From JANMDR01 sp031376425 (lineage in GTDB: Bacteria > Pseudomonadota > Gammaproteobacteria > Burkholderiales > Usitatibacteraceae), in the NCBI GenBank assembly GCA_031376425.1, contig JANMDR010000084.1, forward strand, positions 1-47,598: a stretch of 47,598 bases of DNA. Direction: 5' to 3'. This document shows positions 1 through 8,644 of the stretch, piece by piece (positions within the stretch are counted from its first letter, which is position 1; each line of letters begins with the position of its first letter). The notes under the pieces were generated by a model, which was given only the letters and a program-made list of their open reading frames with translations, had not been told where the DNA came from and did not search any database. The position numbers and the translations under genes are program-made.

Positions 1-104
1 CGGTGCGCTAAATGGTGGTTAAGTTATTTGGGCTGAAAAGCGTGAAAATACGCAGAGTTTAAAGTACGATAGAGTTCGTCAATCGGTTTGCTGCCAGCGC
101 TACG

Positions 105-146
105 CCCCTCTCTCCCCCTCGTGGGAGAGAGGCCGGGAGAGGGGGG
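105..146. repeat. CT-rich inverted repeat downstream of the Nudix gene
   Basis: A run of C and T is followed by its G/A-rich complement (CCCCTCTCTCCC, then GGGAGAGAGG and GGGAGAGGGG), so it can fold into a strong hairpin. It lies just past the stop of the minus-strand Nudix gene. A related element sits at 37572-37623, which points to a dispersed repeat family. It may act as a transcription stop, but neither strand has a clean T-run. Confidence 0.55.
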
Positions 147-172
147 ATGTACAAAACTACACCTACTAGGCA

Positions 173-715
173 CTAAGGCCGTTCCAAAAATTTGACTTCC
201 AAGCCCTTGCTACGCATCCAATCGGCTAACGCAAATCCTGTGGAACGCTTCCACGGGCGCAGGTTTTCAGGCTTTACGCGTTTGTAATCGATAAGCTCGG
301 GGCTGAGTTTTATTTCACCGGTGGCAATCACGTGATAGCACAGCATCACTTCATTTTTCTTATCAAAAATATAGTTAGCTACTAGGGTAATTTCTTGTAC
401 ATCCAAATTTAATTCTTCTTTTACTTCGCGCTTCACCCCTGCTGTGGGTTCTTCGTTGCGTTCTAAAAAACCGGTAATTAGCGCAAACATGCCTTCGGGC
501 CAAGCTGCATTGCGGGCAAGAATTATTTCGCCATTGTGTTCAACAATGGCGGCAATGGCCGGTACCGGATTGCGCCATTGAATATAGCCGCAGGGCGTGG
601 GCTGTTGATTGGCACAGGCGCGGCGCAGTTGGCTGCCACCATCATCGACTATTTCTAGCTCAGATAAAGGTGCGGCGCATCTGGGACAAAAGTTGAATAC
701 TTCGTCGCTCATCAT
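173..715 (-). CDS. NUDIX hydrolase with N-terminal zinc ribbon
   Basis: A 180-aa Nudix pyrophosphohydrolase, expected to hydrolyse nucleoside diphosphate-X compounds in the cytoplasm. A four-Cys zinc ribbon (Cys10, Cys13, Cys34, Cys42) precedes a complete Nudix box at residues 82-104 (G-x5-E-x7-REV-x-EEL), with the metal-binding glutamates present. Zinc ribbon plus Nudix resembles NudC (NADH pyrophosphatase/deNADding), but the protein is shorter than E. coli NudC and I do not see its SQPWPFPxS motif, so the substrate is uncertain. The first ATG follows the alaS stop codon without a gap and a second ATG comes directly after; translational coupling to alaS is likely. The same alaS-Nudix adjacency occurs in many Burkholderiales. 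Confidence 0.9.
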   Translation of the reverse strand: MMSDEVFNFCPRCAAPLSELEIVDDGGSQLRRACANQQPTPCGYIQWRNPVPAIAAIVEHNGEIILARNAAWPEGMFALITGFLERNEEPTAGVKREVKEELNLDVQEITLVANYIFDKKNEVMLCYHVIATGEIKLSPELIDYKRVKPENLRPWKRSTGFALADWMRSKGLEVKFLERP

Positions 716-3355
716 TTACGCCAATTTTGTCGCAACCCATGCATGTACGCTAGCCAATGCGTTAGGTAGCGCTGCGACATCGGTGCCGCCAGCTTGTGCC
801 ATATCTGGACGCCCGCCGCCTTTGCCGCCTACTTGCAGCGCTACAAAATTAACCAATTCGCCAGCCTTTATTTTGCCCACTAAATCGGGGGTAACGCCAG
901 CAATCAGGCTTACTTTGCCACCTTCGGTAGACGCTAAAAGCACAACAGCAGATTTTAATTTATCGCGTAATTTATCTAAGGTTTCACGCAATGCCTTGCT
1001 ATCAGCACCTTCCAAGCTTGCCGCCAATACGTGTGCCGTACCGATGGCTTTTGCCTGCGCGGCTAGATCATCACCGGCACTCGCAGCAAGCTTTGATTTA
1101 GCCTGATTTAGCTGCTTCTCCAGCGCTTTTACGTGGTCAAGCAAGGCCGTAATTTTTACGTCTAGTTCAGATGGTTGAGCCTTTAATAAATCCGCTGCGT
1201 GGCTAAGTTTTTTATCTAAACCTTGCATATAGGCAAATGCTACTGAACCCGCTACCGCCTCGACGCGCCGTACACCTGCCGCTACGCCGGATTCAGCGGT
1301 AATTTTAAATACGCCAATATCGCCAGTGCGACTCACATGGCAGCCGCCGCAAAGTTCTTTGGATGAACCAATTTCTAGCACCCGCACTTCGTCGCCATAT
1401 TTTTCGCCAAACAACATCATGGCACCGGATTTTTGGGCGGCTTCAATACCCATTACTTCAGCATGGGTTTGCACATTGGCGAGTAGTTCGTTGTTTACTA
1501 TTGCTTCTACTTGGGCAATTTCTGCGGCTGACATTGGGGCATTATGGGCGAAGTCAAAGCGGGTTTTATCCGCATCCACCAAGGAGCCTTTTTGCTGCAC
1601 ATGCGTGCCCAATACTTCACGTAGCGCTTTATGCATTAGGTGGGTTGCCGAGTGGTGGCGCACCGTGCGCGCGCGCATTGGCCCATCTACCTGTGCATTA
1701 ATTACATCACCGGTTTTTAATACGCCAACCGTCATGGTGCCGTGATGGCCAAACACTGCCGCTTGAATTTTTTGGGTATCGGTTACTGTGAAGGTGCTGG
1801 AAGTGCCCGAAAGTAGGCCTTGATCGCCCACCTGCCCTCCAGATTCTGCATAAAACGGGGTTTTATCGAGTACCACAATACCGGCTTGCCCCGCTTGCAA
1901 GGCCGCTACTTTAGCGCCTTCAAAATAAATGGCTAACACGGTGCTACTGGCTTGTAAGGTATCGTAGCCTTTAAAGTCGGTGTTGGCACCATCATAAGCC
2001 AGCACTAATTTTGTGGCGAATTTTCCACCTGCACGCGAGCGCTCCTGCTGCGCTTTCATGGCGGCTTCAAAGCCTGCCATGTCTACGCTAAAATTGCGTT
2101 CACGGCCAATATCTTCAGTCAGGTCAATGGGGAAACCAAAGGTATCGTAAAGCTTAAAGGCGGTATCGCCATCAAGCATTTTTTTGTCACCATTTTCACC
2201 ACTTACGGCGGCTTCTAAAATTTCCATACCGTTAACCAAGGTTTCGCCAAAGCGTTCTTCTTCGGCCTTCAAGGTTTCCATAACACGGGCTTTTTCTGTG
2301 CGAATTTCGGGGAAGGTATCACCCATTACTTCAGCCAAGGTTTCCACTAAGGTGTAGAAAAATGGTTTTTGCTGTCCCAATTTATAGCCGTGGCGCATCG
2401 CGCGGCGGGCGATGCGGCGCAACACATAGCCGCGACCATCGCTGGAGGGAATCACCCCATCGCACACCAAAAACGCGCAGGCGCGAATATGGTCAGCAAT
2501 CACACGCAAGGATGGATTGTTTAAATCGGTGCAAGCCGTGGCCTTGGCAGCGGCATTAATGAGCGCTTGAAATAGATCAATTTCATAGTTGGTATGCACA
2601 TGCTGCAATACGGCAGATAAACGCTCTAGCCCCATGCCGGTATCGACGCTGGGCTTCGGCAATTTAATCATTGGCCCATCCGCCACTTCGCGGTTGTACT
2701 GCATGAACACAAGGTTCCAGATTTCGATATAGCGATCACCGTCTTGGTCAGGGCTGCCCGGTGGGCCGCCAAAAATGCCTTCACCGTGATCGTAAAAAAT
2801 TTCACTACACGGCCCACAGGGGCCGGTATCGCCCATCATCCAAAAATTGTCAGAGGCATAGCGCTGGCCTTTGTTGTCGCCAATGCGCACGATGCGTTCG
2901 CGCGGCACGTTAATCTCATCTGCCCAAATATTGTAGGCTTCGTCATCTTCTGCATAAACCGTTACCCACAATTTTTCTTTGGGTAATTTGTACACCGTGG
3001 TGAGCAGTTCCCAAGCGTGCTTAATGGCGTCGCGCTTAAAATAATCGCCAAAGCTAAAGTTACCCAGCATTTCAAAAAATGTGTGGTGACGTGCGGTGTA
3101 ACCTACGTTTTCCAAGTCATTATGTTTGCCGCCCGCGCGCACGCAACGTTGCGATGAGGTGGCGCGAACATAGGCGCGTTTTTCGATACCTAAAAAACAG
3201 TCTTTAAACTGATTCATTCCCGCATTGGTAAATAAAATAGTCGGGTCTTCCCAAGGCACCAATGAGCTTGAAGCAACGTGGGTGTGGCCTTTGGATACAA
3301 AAAAATCAATGAACTGCTGGCGAATTTGCGAAACTGAAATGACTGAGGAAGACAT
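716..3355 (-). CDS. alaS: alanine--tRNA ligase
   Basis: Alanyl-tRNA synthetase, 879 aa, close to the 876 aa of E. coli AlaRS. It charges tRNA-Ala and clears mischarged Ser/Gly-tRNA-Ala. The N-terminal class II catalytic core carries the GHTHVASSSLVP and TNAGMNQFKD signatures. The editing domain has the metal-binding HSATH motif near residue 567 and the CGGCH motif near residue 669. The C-terminal C-Ala domain is Gly-rich (GGKGGGRPDMAQAGG). All regions expected for a functional enzyme are present. It starts at ATG 3355 with a weak GGAU-type ribosome binding site and is divergent from surE across 335 nt. Confidence 0.98.
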   Translation of the reverse strand: MSSSVISVSQIRQQFIDFFVSKGHTHVASSSLVPWEDPTILFTNAGMNQFKDCFLGIEKRAYVRATSSQRCVRAGGKHNDLENVGYTARHHTFFEMLGNFSFGDYFKRDAIKHAWELLTTVYKLPKEKLWVTVYAEDDEAYNIWADEINVPRERIVRIGDNKGQRYASDNFWMMGDTGPCGPCSEIFYDHGEGIFGGPPGSPDQDGDRYIEIWNLVFMQYNREVADGPMIKLPKPSVDTGMGLERLSAVLQHVHTNYEIDLFQALINAAAKATACTDLNNPSLRVIADHIRACAFLVCDGVIPSSDGRGYVLRRIARRAMRHGYKLGQQKPFFYTLVETLAEVMGDTFPEIRTEKARVMETLKAEEERFGETLVNGMEILEAAVSGENGDKKMLDGDTAFKLYDTFGFPIDLTEDIGRERNFSVDMAGFEAAMKAQQERSRAGGKFATKLVLAYDGANTDFKGYDTLQASSTVLAIYFEGAKVAALQAGQAGIVVLDKTPFYAESGGQVGDQGLLSGTSSTFTVTDTQKIQAAVFGHHGTMTVGVLKTGDVINAQVDGPMRARTVRHHSATHLMHKALREVLGTHVQQKGSLVDADKTRFDFAHNAPMSAAEIAQVEAIVNNELLANVQTHAEVMGIEAAQKSGAMMLFGEKYGDEVRVLEIGSSKELCGGCHVSRTGDIGVFKITAESGVAAGVRRVEAVAGSVAFAYMQGLDKKLSHAADLLKAQPSELDVKITALLDHVKALEKQLNQAKSKLAASAGDDLAAQAKAIGTAHVLAASLEGADSKALRETLDKLRDKLKSAVVLLASTEGGKVSLIAGVTPDLVGKIKAGELVNFVALQVGGKGGGRPDMAQAGGTDVAALPNALASVHAWVATKLA

Positions 3356-3690
3356 AATAAAATCCGATTGGTTTAGTGCTTAAAATAGAATACGGCGCTG
3401 ACTACAAGATAATGCACTATTTTACATGATGGGGCTGCAGGAACGCTAAACCCTTAATCCCCTAAACCTTGTGCTAAACCTTGCGCTGTTGCAGGTGCTG
3501 TTTTATGTAGCATTGCCGCAGCATTAGGCGTATTCCTTACAAATTGGGATGATTTTGACCTTTGCCGCCGTTAATTTCAAAAATAAAGCCAACAAAACAA
3601 GGCATTAGCGCCGTAAGGGTAGGGGCTGCTATGGCATAATTTTAGCTTCGGTATTTTCCGTGTTTCAGTACAACCCCCAGGCCAAACTTC
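3356..3690. promoter_or_regulatory. divergent intergenic region between alaS and surE
   Basis: 335 nt without a convincing gene. It must hold the promoters for alaS (leftward) and surE (rightward). For surE, a CATAAT at 3635-3640 is a possible -10 but has no good -35. A TTGACC at 3555-3560 resembles a -35 but lacks a clear -10 at 17 nt. I see no T-box or other leader structure before alaS. The promoter calls are weak. Confidence 0.3.
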
Positions 3691-4458
3691 ATGCGCATTC
3701 TCCTTTCAAACGACGACGGTTATTTTGCCCCCGGTCTAGCGCAATTAGCAAAATCGCTGCAGTCATTGGCTGAAATTACGGTGGTTGCCCCAGAAGCAGA
3801 TCGCAGTGGCGCATCAAATTCACTCACCCTTGATCGCCCGCTAAATTTGCGCAAATCCAGCAGTGGCTTTTTTCATGTAAACGGCACCCCTACCGATTGC
3901 GTGCATCTCGCCGTTACCGGCATGCTTGATATTGCCCCAGATATGGTGGTTTCTGGCATTAATGCCGGTGCCAATATGGGTGATGACACGATTTATTCCG
4001 GCACCGTGGCAGCGGCTACCGAAGGCTATTTACTGGGCATTCCGGCTATCGCTATCTCCTTGGTGATTGATAAGGAAAAGTTTAAAAACTATGCAACAGC
4101 AGGCGCAATTGCGGCGCAACTGGTGGCTAATCATCAGAAAAATCCTCTGCAAGCGCCGATATTGCTTAACGTAAATGTGCCCGATATTCCTTTAGCAGAA
4201 ATTAAAGGTTTCCAGATTACCCGCTTGGGTAAACGCCACAAGGCCGAACCCGTTATTAAGGCCATTAACCCGCGAGGCGAAACTGTTTATTGGGTGGGCG
4301 CTGCTGGTGCCGCTGCAGAAGCGGGGCCGGGCACTGATTTTTATGCGGTGGCAAATAACTTTGTATCTATTACGCCGTTGCAAGTTGATTTAACCAATGC
4401 GCTGCAAATGGATAGCACGAAAGCGTGGTTAAACAGTTGCAGTTGGAACAGCAATTAA
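3691..4458 (+). CDS. surE: 5'/3'-nucleotidase SurE
   Basis: SurE survival protein, 255 aa, a metal-dependent nucleoside monophosphate phosphatase of the cytoplasm. The N-terminal metal site MRILLSNDDG (Asp8, Asp9) and the family signature SGINAGANMGDDTIYSGT (residues about 89-106) are intact, and the length matches the family. It begins the surE-pcm-nlpD cluster. Its stop codon overlaps the preferred ATG of pcm (TAATG), which indicates translational coupling. This order is conserved in beta- and gammaproteobacteria. Confidence 0.97.
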   Translation: MRILLSNDDGYFAPGLAQLAKSLQSLAEITVVAPEADRSGASNSLTLDRPLNLRKSSSGFFHVNGTPTDCVHLAVTGMLDIAPDMVVSGINAGANMGDDTIYSGTVAAATEGYLLGIPAIAISLVIDKEKFKNYATAGAIAAQLVANHQKNPLQAPILLNVNVPDIPLAEIKGFQITRLGKRHKAEPVIKAINPRGETVYWVGAAGAAAEAGPGTDFYAVANNFVSITPLQVDLTNALQMDSTKAWLNSCSWNSN

Positions 4459-5129
4459 TGGCATCCCTTAACCCTGGCTCTGCCGTGGCTACGCGCACCA
4501 TTACGCGCATGATTGAGGAGTTGCGCTCACGCGGTATTAACAATGAAATGGTGCTGGGTATCATGGCGCAAATTCCGCGTCATGTGTTTGTTGATGATGC
4601 CTTTGCGCCGCGTGCCTATCAAGTGGATAATGCCCTGCCCATCGGCTTTGGACAAACAATTTCAACACCCGAAATTGTGGCGGTGATGACGAGCTTATTG
4701 TGCGAAAAACAGCTACCTAAAAAAGTGCTGGAAATTGGCACAGGTTGTGGCTACCAAACAGCCGTGCTGGCAAAAATTGCCAAAGAAGTTTATACCGTTG
4801 AACGTATTGCCCCGTTAATGGACAAAGCCAGATGTACCCTGCGTGATATGCGCTACACCAATGTGATTTTTAAACACGCTGATGGGCATTTTGGCTATGC
4901 TGCAGGGGGGCCTTATGATGCGATTATCACTACTGCCGCTGCTACCCATGTGCCACCGTCACTGCAGGAACAATTAGCAGTGGGCGGCAGGCTGGTGTTG
5001 CCGGTCGGGGTGGAATCACAGAAGCTGTTGGTGATTGACCGCATTGATGCATCCCCCACCGGATTTACTGAGCGCGTGGTGCATGCCGTGCGCTTTGTGC
5101 CATTGGTATCTGGGCTAGCATTGGGTTAG
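4458..5129 (+). CDS. pcm: protein-L-isoaspartate O-methyltransferase
   Basis: Protein repair methyltransferase that transfers a methyl group from SAM to L-isoaspartyl residues. The SAM-binding motif VLEIGTGCGYQTAVLA, the following acidic VYTVERI, and the C-terminal GGRLVLPVG are typical of PCMT. I prefer the ATG at 4458, which overlaps the surE stop (TAATG) and has GGAA about 9 nt upstream, giving 223 aa. A GTG at 4425 would add 11 residues inside surE. The gene is the second member of the surE-pcm-nlpD cluster. Confidence 0.95.
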   Translation: MASLNPGSAVATRTITRMIEELRSRGINNEMVLGIMAQIPRHVFVDDAFAPRAYQVDNALPIGFGQTISTPEIVAVMTSLLCEKQLPKKVLEIGTGCGYQTAVLAKIAKEVYTVERIAPLMDKARCTLRDMRYTNVIFKHADGHFGYAAGGPYDAIITTAAATHVPPSLQEQLAVGGRLVLPVGVESQKLLVIDRIDASPTGFTERVVHAVRFVPLVSGLALG

Positions 5130-5195
5130 CCTTGGCTAAAATGCTTGGCTAAAGTGGTGGGTAGTAAACCCTGTATTTTATGAATCGAGATCACT

Positions 5196-6668
5196 ATGAC
5201 TTCACCATTCGCAATTACAACTAATGCAACTAATTCTGTTGTTAGACTATCAGCTACCGCGCTAGTCCTAGCTATTATGGGCTGTAGTTCCTCAAAACCC
5301 GCACCGGTGCTGGAACGCAACCCACTCAACCCCACTGAGGCGGCGCGTGCAACTACCGATGCACCATCCGGTACTCCAGCAGCGCAGAAACCAAACTCAA
5401 CAGCACCAGCAACAGTACCCGCGCTGGATAGCCGCCCACGCGACCCGAATGCAAAAATTTACGTCGTCAAAGCGGGCGATAGTTTATACGCCATCGCCTT
5501 TCAAAATGGCGTGGAATATCGTGAATTAGCCGCGTGGAACAATTTAGAAAATGTAAATAAAATCCGTGTGGGACAGGAGTTGCGCGTGAATGCGCCTAGT
5601 GCTTCTGTAGGTAATAACGCTGGGGTAGCTATTAATGTGCCTAGTGTTGGCGGTGTGGCGCAGTTACCATTAAGCGTTACGTCCGGCGCACCTTCAACCT
5701 CGTTACCTGCGAGTGGCGTGGTAGCAGCACCGTTGGTGAGTACACCTGGTCCCGCTGTTGGCGTTCCCAGTGGCGCTTTGGAACTGCAAACTGCCCAAAA
5801 TGCAGCGGCAAGTTTAGCGAACACGCCCGCCAATTCTGCAGCGCTAAAGGTAGAGCCAAAAATTTCTAAGCAGCCCTATTCTGATGCAGCCTATAACCAA
5901 GCCTTGCAGCAAGTTGGTGGTGCACCAAATTCAGGCTTAAGCGCCAGCGGTGTGATTGTTGCTGGTAATCGCCCAACAACAGGCGGAGTATCCGCCACTT
6001 CGGGTGCGCAGCCACCATTGACGGGCTTGCCTAGCCTTCCCCCTAGCACCAGCACCAGTGTGGCTGCTCCAACGCCAACTAAAATTACCGTCACACCACC
6101 ACCTACGCCGTCGTCTGCCGATGCGGCAAATAGCGCAGCACAAGCGGCACGTGCCGCCGCTGCTGCTGCAAGTGCTGCTGCTGCCGCTGCTGCCGCTGCT
6201 GCCGCTGCCACTCCACAAGCTGCGGCACCAACAACCCCATCAGCTACGCCTTCAGCCGCCGCCGCTGAGGCTGCAGCGCTTGCCAGTACCGATATGCCCG
6301 CGTGGATCTGGCCGCTGGCAACAACAGGAAAGCCCCGTATTACTGCCACCTTCACTGATCTTAATAAGGGCATTGATGTTAGCGGCACCCGAGGGCAGGG
6401 CGTTCTTGCGGCTGCACCCGGTAAGGTAGTGTATAGCGGCACCGCAATGCGCGGCTATGGTCAGTTGGTGATCGTGAAGCACAATGTCGCGTGGTTTTCC
6501 GCCTATGCGCATAACGACAAAATTTTAGTGGCCGAAGGTGACTCGGTAAAGAAAGGCCAGAAAATTGCCGAGATGGGTGCCAGCGATGCCGATAGCGTGA
6601 AGCTGCATTTTGAAATTCGCAAACAAGGTGTACCAATGGACCCCTTAAAGTTTTTGCCGCCGCTTTAA
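5196..6668 (+). CDS. nlpD: NlpD-like LysM/M23 lipoprotein (amidase activator type)
   Basis: 490-aa envelope lipoprotein. A signal peptide ends in a lipobox-like IMGC (Cys30). A LysM peptidoglycan-binding domain lies at about 88-131 (VVKAGDSLYAIA, IRVGQEL). A long Ala/Pro/Thr-rich linker contains a poly-Ala run, and a C-terminal LytM/M23 domain (GYGQLVIVKHN, SAYAHND, LHFEIR, DPLKFLPP) closes the protein. The first zinc-ligand region reads NKGIDVSG rather than HxGxD, so the domain is degenerate as in NlpD/EnvC activators of cell-wall amidases; enzymatic activity is unlikely. In many relatives rpoS follows, but here a TSUP permease does. Confidence 0.93.
   Translation: MTSPFAITTNATNSVVRLSATALVLAIMGCSSSKPAPVLERNPLNPTEAARATTDAPSGTPAAQKPNSTAPATVPALDSRPRDPNAKIYVVKAGDSLYAIAFQNGVEYRELAAWNNLENVNKIRVGQELRVNAPSASVGNNAGVAINVPSVGGVAQLPLSVTSGAPSTSLPASGVVAAPLVSTPGPAVGVPSGALELQTAQNAAASLANTPANSAALKVEPKISKQPYSDAAYNQALQQVGGAPNSGLSASGVIVAGNRPTTGGVSATSGAQPPLTGLPSLPPSTSTSVAAPTPTKITVTPPPTPSSADAANSAAQAARAAAAAASAAAAAAAAAAAATPQAAAPTTPSATPSAAAAEAAALASTDMPAWIWPLATTGKPRITATFTDLNKGIDVSGTRGQGVLAAAPGKVVYSGTAMRGYGQLVIVKHNVAWFSAYAHNDKILVAEGDSVKKGQKIAEMGASDADSVKLHFEIRKQGVPMDPLKFLPPL
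6151..6212 (+). repeat. GCN trinucleotide tract coding poly-alanine in nlpD
   Basis: About 20 consecutive GCN codons, mostly alternating GCT and GCC, encode an almost pure alanine stretch in the NlpD linker. The repeat period is 3, so slippage would change linker length without breaking the frame. The antisense strand stays open for the same compositional reason and should not be read as a gene. Confidence 0.75.
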
Positions 6669-6717
6669 AATTTAGCTCCAGCACCTTGTTTATAAGGCCT
6701 CGTTATAAAGCCTTGCC

Positions 6718-7503
6718 ATGACTGACCCCCAACTCTTTATTTTGCTTGGCTTGTTTTTTATTGTCGCCATGCTCTACTCCTCGGTAGGGCATGCTGGGGC
6801 ATCGGGCTATTTGGCGGCAATGGCGTTGGTTGGTGTTGCCGCTGCCACAATGCGGCCAACGGCGTTGGTGTTAAATATCATCGTGGCGGTGCTGGCTACA
6901 TGGCGCTTTCAACGTGCTGGGCACGTAAAAATTAGGCGCGTTGTCCCATTTTGGCTAGGCTCAGTGCCGCTGGCCTTCCTTGGTGGCAGCATTCAATTGC
7001 CTAGCTATATCTATCAAAGTTTAGTGGGTGCGGTATTGTTATGCTCGGCGGGCTATCTTGCGTGGCGTGCCAACACCTTAGCAGCGGCGGGTGCGGAAAA
7101 TGAATCGCCGTTGTTATCTCATTTGCCTACTCTGCCCTGTGTTTTGATCGGCGCGGCAATTGGTTTTTTATCCGGACTCACCGGCACCGGTGGTGGCATT
7201 TTTTTAAGCCCGCTACTGCTACTAATGCATTGGGCAGGGCCTAAAAATACAGCGGGCATTTCTGCCCCTTTTATTTTATTGAATTCAATCGCGGGCTTAC
7301 TCGGTGGTTTGGTGCAAGGTAATATTGCGCTTAGTGCTTTTAGCGCAACCATTGCGCCCCTAGCCCTCGCAGCGCTTTGCGGTGGGGCAATCGGCTCATG
7401 GGTGGGTGCCTATAAATTGAGTAGTCGCTGGCTTAATATCACCTTGGCCGTGGTGATGACCGTGGCGGCAATAAAGCTTTTGGGTTTGGCATGGAAGGCC
7501 TGA
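6718..7503 (+). CDS. TSUP (TauE/SafE) family membrane permease
   Basis: 261-aa hydrophobic protein with about eight predicted membrane segments and the duplicated TSUP family pattern (GHAGASGYLAAMAL near the N-terminus; GLTGTGGGIFLSPLLLL in the second half). Family members move sulfite, sulfonates or other small organic anions, but the substrate cannot be told from sequence. It starts 49 nt after nlpD, separated by an AT-rich inverted repeat (TTTATAA at 6689-6695, TTATAAA at 6703-6709). It is followed at 64 nt by a FecCD permease. Confidence 0.85.
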   Translation: MTDPQLFILLGLFFIVAMLYSSVGHAGASGYLAAMALVGVAAATMRPTALVLNIIVAVLATWRFQRAGHVKIRRVVPFWLGSVPLAFLGGSIQLPSYIYQSLVGAVLLCSAGYLAWRANTLAAAGAENESPLLSHLPTLPCVLIGAAIGFLSGLTGTGGGIFLSPLLLLMHWAGPKNTAGISAPFILLNSIAGLLGGLVQGNIALSAFSATIAPLALAALCGGAIGSWVGAYKLSSRWLNITLAVVMTVAAIKLLGLAWKA

Positions 7504-7567
7504 AAAATAGCCGACTCATTGCGACAGATTCCAGTAATCAGATCGGCTGTTATATCGGCCATTTACG

Positions 7568-8644
7568 GTGCAGCGTTTAGTGCAGAATCGCTTGGTAAAA
7601 TCAAAATCGCTGCTGTTGCCCGCAGCCATTATTGTTGCCTTGGTAACGCTAGTTGTGGCGCTCACCATTGGCCGCTATGCGCTGAGCTTCACGGCGATTG
7701 CTCGCATCTTATGGGCGGCGATGAGTGGCCAGCCTCAACCCGATATCACCGCAGCCACAGTGTTGTTTGAGCTACGCGCCCCAAGAGTGTTTGCGGCCTT
7801 CATTGTTGGTGCGGCATTGGCGGCGGCGGGTGCGGCCTATCAAAATTTATTTCGCAATCCTTTGGTGTCACCCGATATTTTAGGGGTGTCGGCGGGTGCA
7901 TCCTTAGGCGCTGTATTAGCAATACTGCTAGCTTGGCCGCTTGCCGCATTGCAGGGTGCTGCTTTTGTGGGGGGGCTGGCGGCAGTGGTGGCGATTGTTG
8001 CTGTAGGGCGTTTAGTCGATCAGCGTAATACCATGAGCCTAGCCTATGATCGCACCCTAACTTTAGTGCTGGCTGGTGTGGTGCTGGGGGCTTTATTTAG
8101 CGCGGGGGTCACATTGATAAAGTCGATGGCAGACCCTGATAATAAATTGCCCGCCATCACCTACTGGCTGCTCGGTAGTTTTTCTGCAGTAGGTGTGGGT
8201 GAACTAAAATTCGCCTTGGTGCCGATGCTGGGGGGGCTAGCAACATTATGGCTGCTACGCTGGCGTATAAATTTATTGAGCCTGACTGATGATGATGCCA
8301 AAGCGCTTGGCGCAAATTTAGGCATGCTCAGGCTGTGGGTTATCGCCGCAGCAACCTTATTAACGGCAGCGGCGGTAGCCATTAGTGGAGCGATAGGCTG
8401 GATTGGTTTGGTGGTTCCCCATGCAGTTAGGCTCATGGTGGGAGCAGAATTTTCGCGGTTGCTACCGCTGGCGATGTTAATTGGTGGCACCTTTATGGTG
8501 GCGATGGACACCATCGCCCGCAGTATCGCGGCAACTGAAATTGCCCCAGGTATTCTCACCGCCCTCATTGGTGCGCCAATGTTTATTTACTTATTGGCAC
8601 GTGGACACCAAAGCAGCAATCAACCACAGCGAGGGCAGCCATAA
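7568..8644 (+). CDS. FecCD-family ABC transporter permease
   Basis: 358-aa polytopic permease of the BtuC/FecCD/FhuB family, which imports siderophore-iron, heme or cobalamin. Characteristic stretches are RAPRVFAAFIVGAALAAAG, NPLVSPDILGVSAGA and GWIGLVVPHAVRL, with about 9-10 membrane segments. The start is uncertain: GTG 7568 is the longest option, GTG 7580 and TTG 7592 are alternatives, and none has a strong ribosome binding site. Its stop overlaps the ATPase start (TAATG). No periplasmic binding protein or TonB receptor is adjacent, and I see no cobalamin riboswitch in the short upstream gap, so the cargo is unknown. Confidence 0.9.
   Translation: MQRLVQNRLVKSKSLLLPAAIIVALVTLVVALTIGRYALSFTAIARILWAAMSGQPQPDITAATVLFELRAPRVFAAFIVGAALAAAGAAYQNLFRNPLVSPDILGVSAGASLGAVLAILLAWPLAALQGAAFVGGLAAVVAIVAVGRLVDQRNTMSLAYDRTLTLVLAGVVLGALFSAGVTLIKSMADPDNKLPAITYWLLGSFSAVGVGELKFALVPMLGGLATLWLLRWRINLLSLTDDDAKALGANLGMLRLWVIAAATLLTAAAVAISGAIGWIGLVVPHAVRLMVGAEFSRLLPLAMLIGGTFMVAMDTIARSIAATEIAPGILTALIGAPMFIYLLARGHQSSNQPQRGQP

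Noticed and set aside
1326..1745. Long open frames on the strand opposite alaS
   Set aside because: They lie wholly inside a well-conserved alaS, have no ribosome binding site and encode no recognisable protein.
5891..6442. 183-codon Ala-rich open frame antisense to nlpD
   Set aside because: It is the shadow of the GCN tract and Pro/Thr-rich linker; composition keeps it open.
7504..7567. Cobalamin riboswitch before the FecCD permease
   Set aside because: The gap is only 64 nt and lacks the conserved B12-box.
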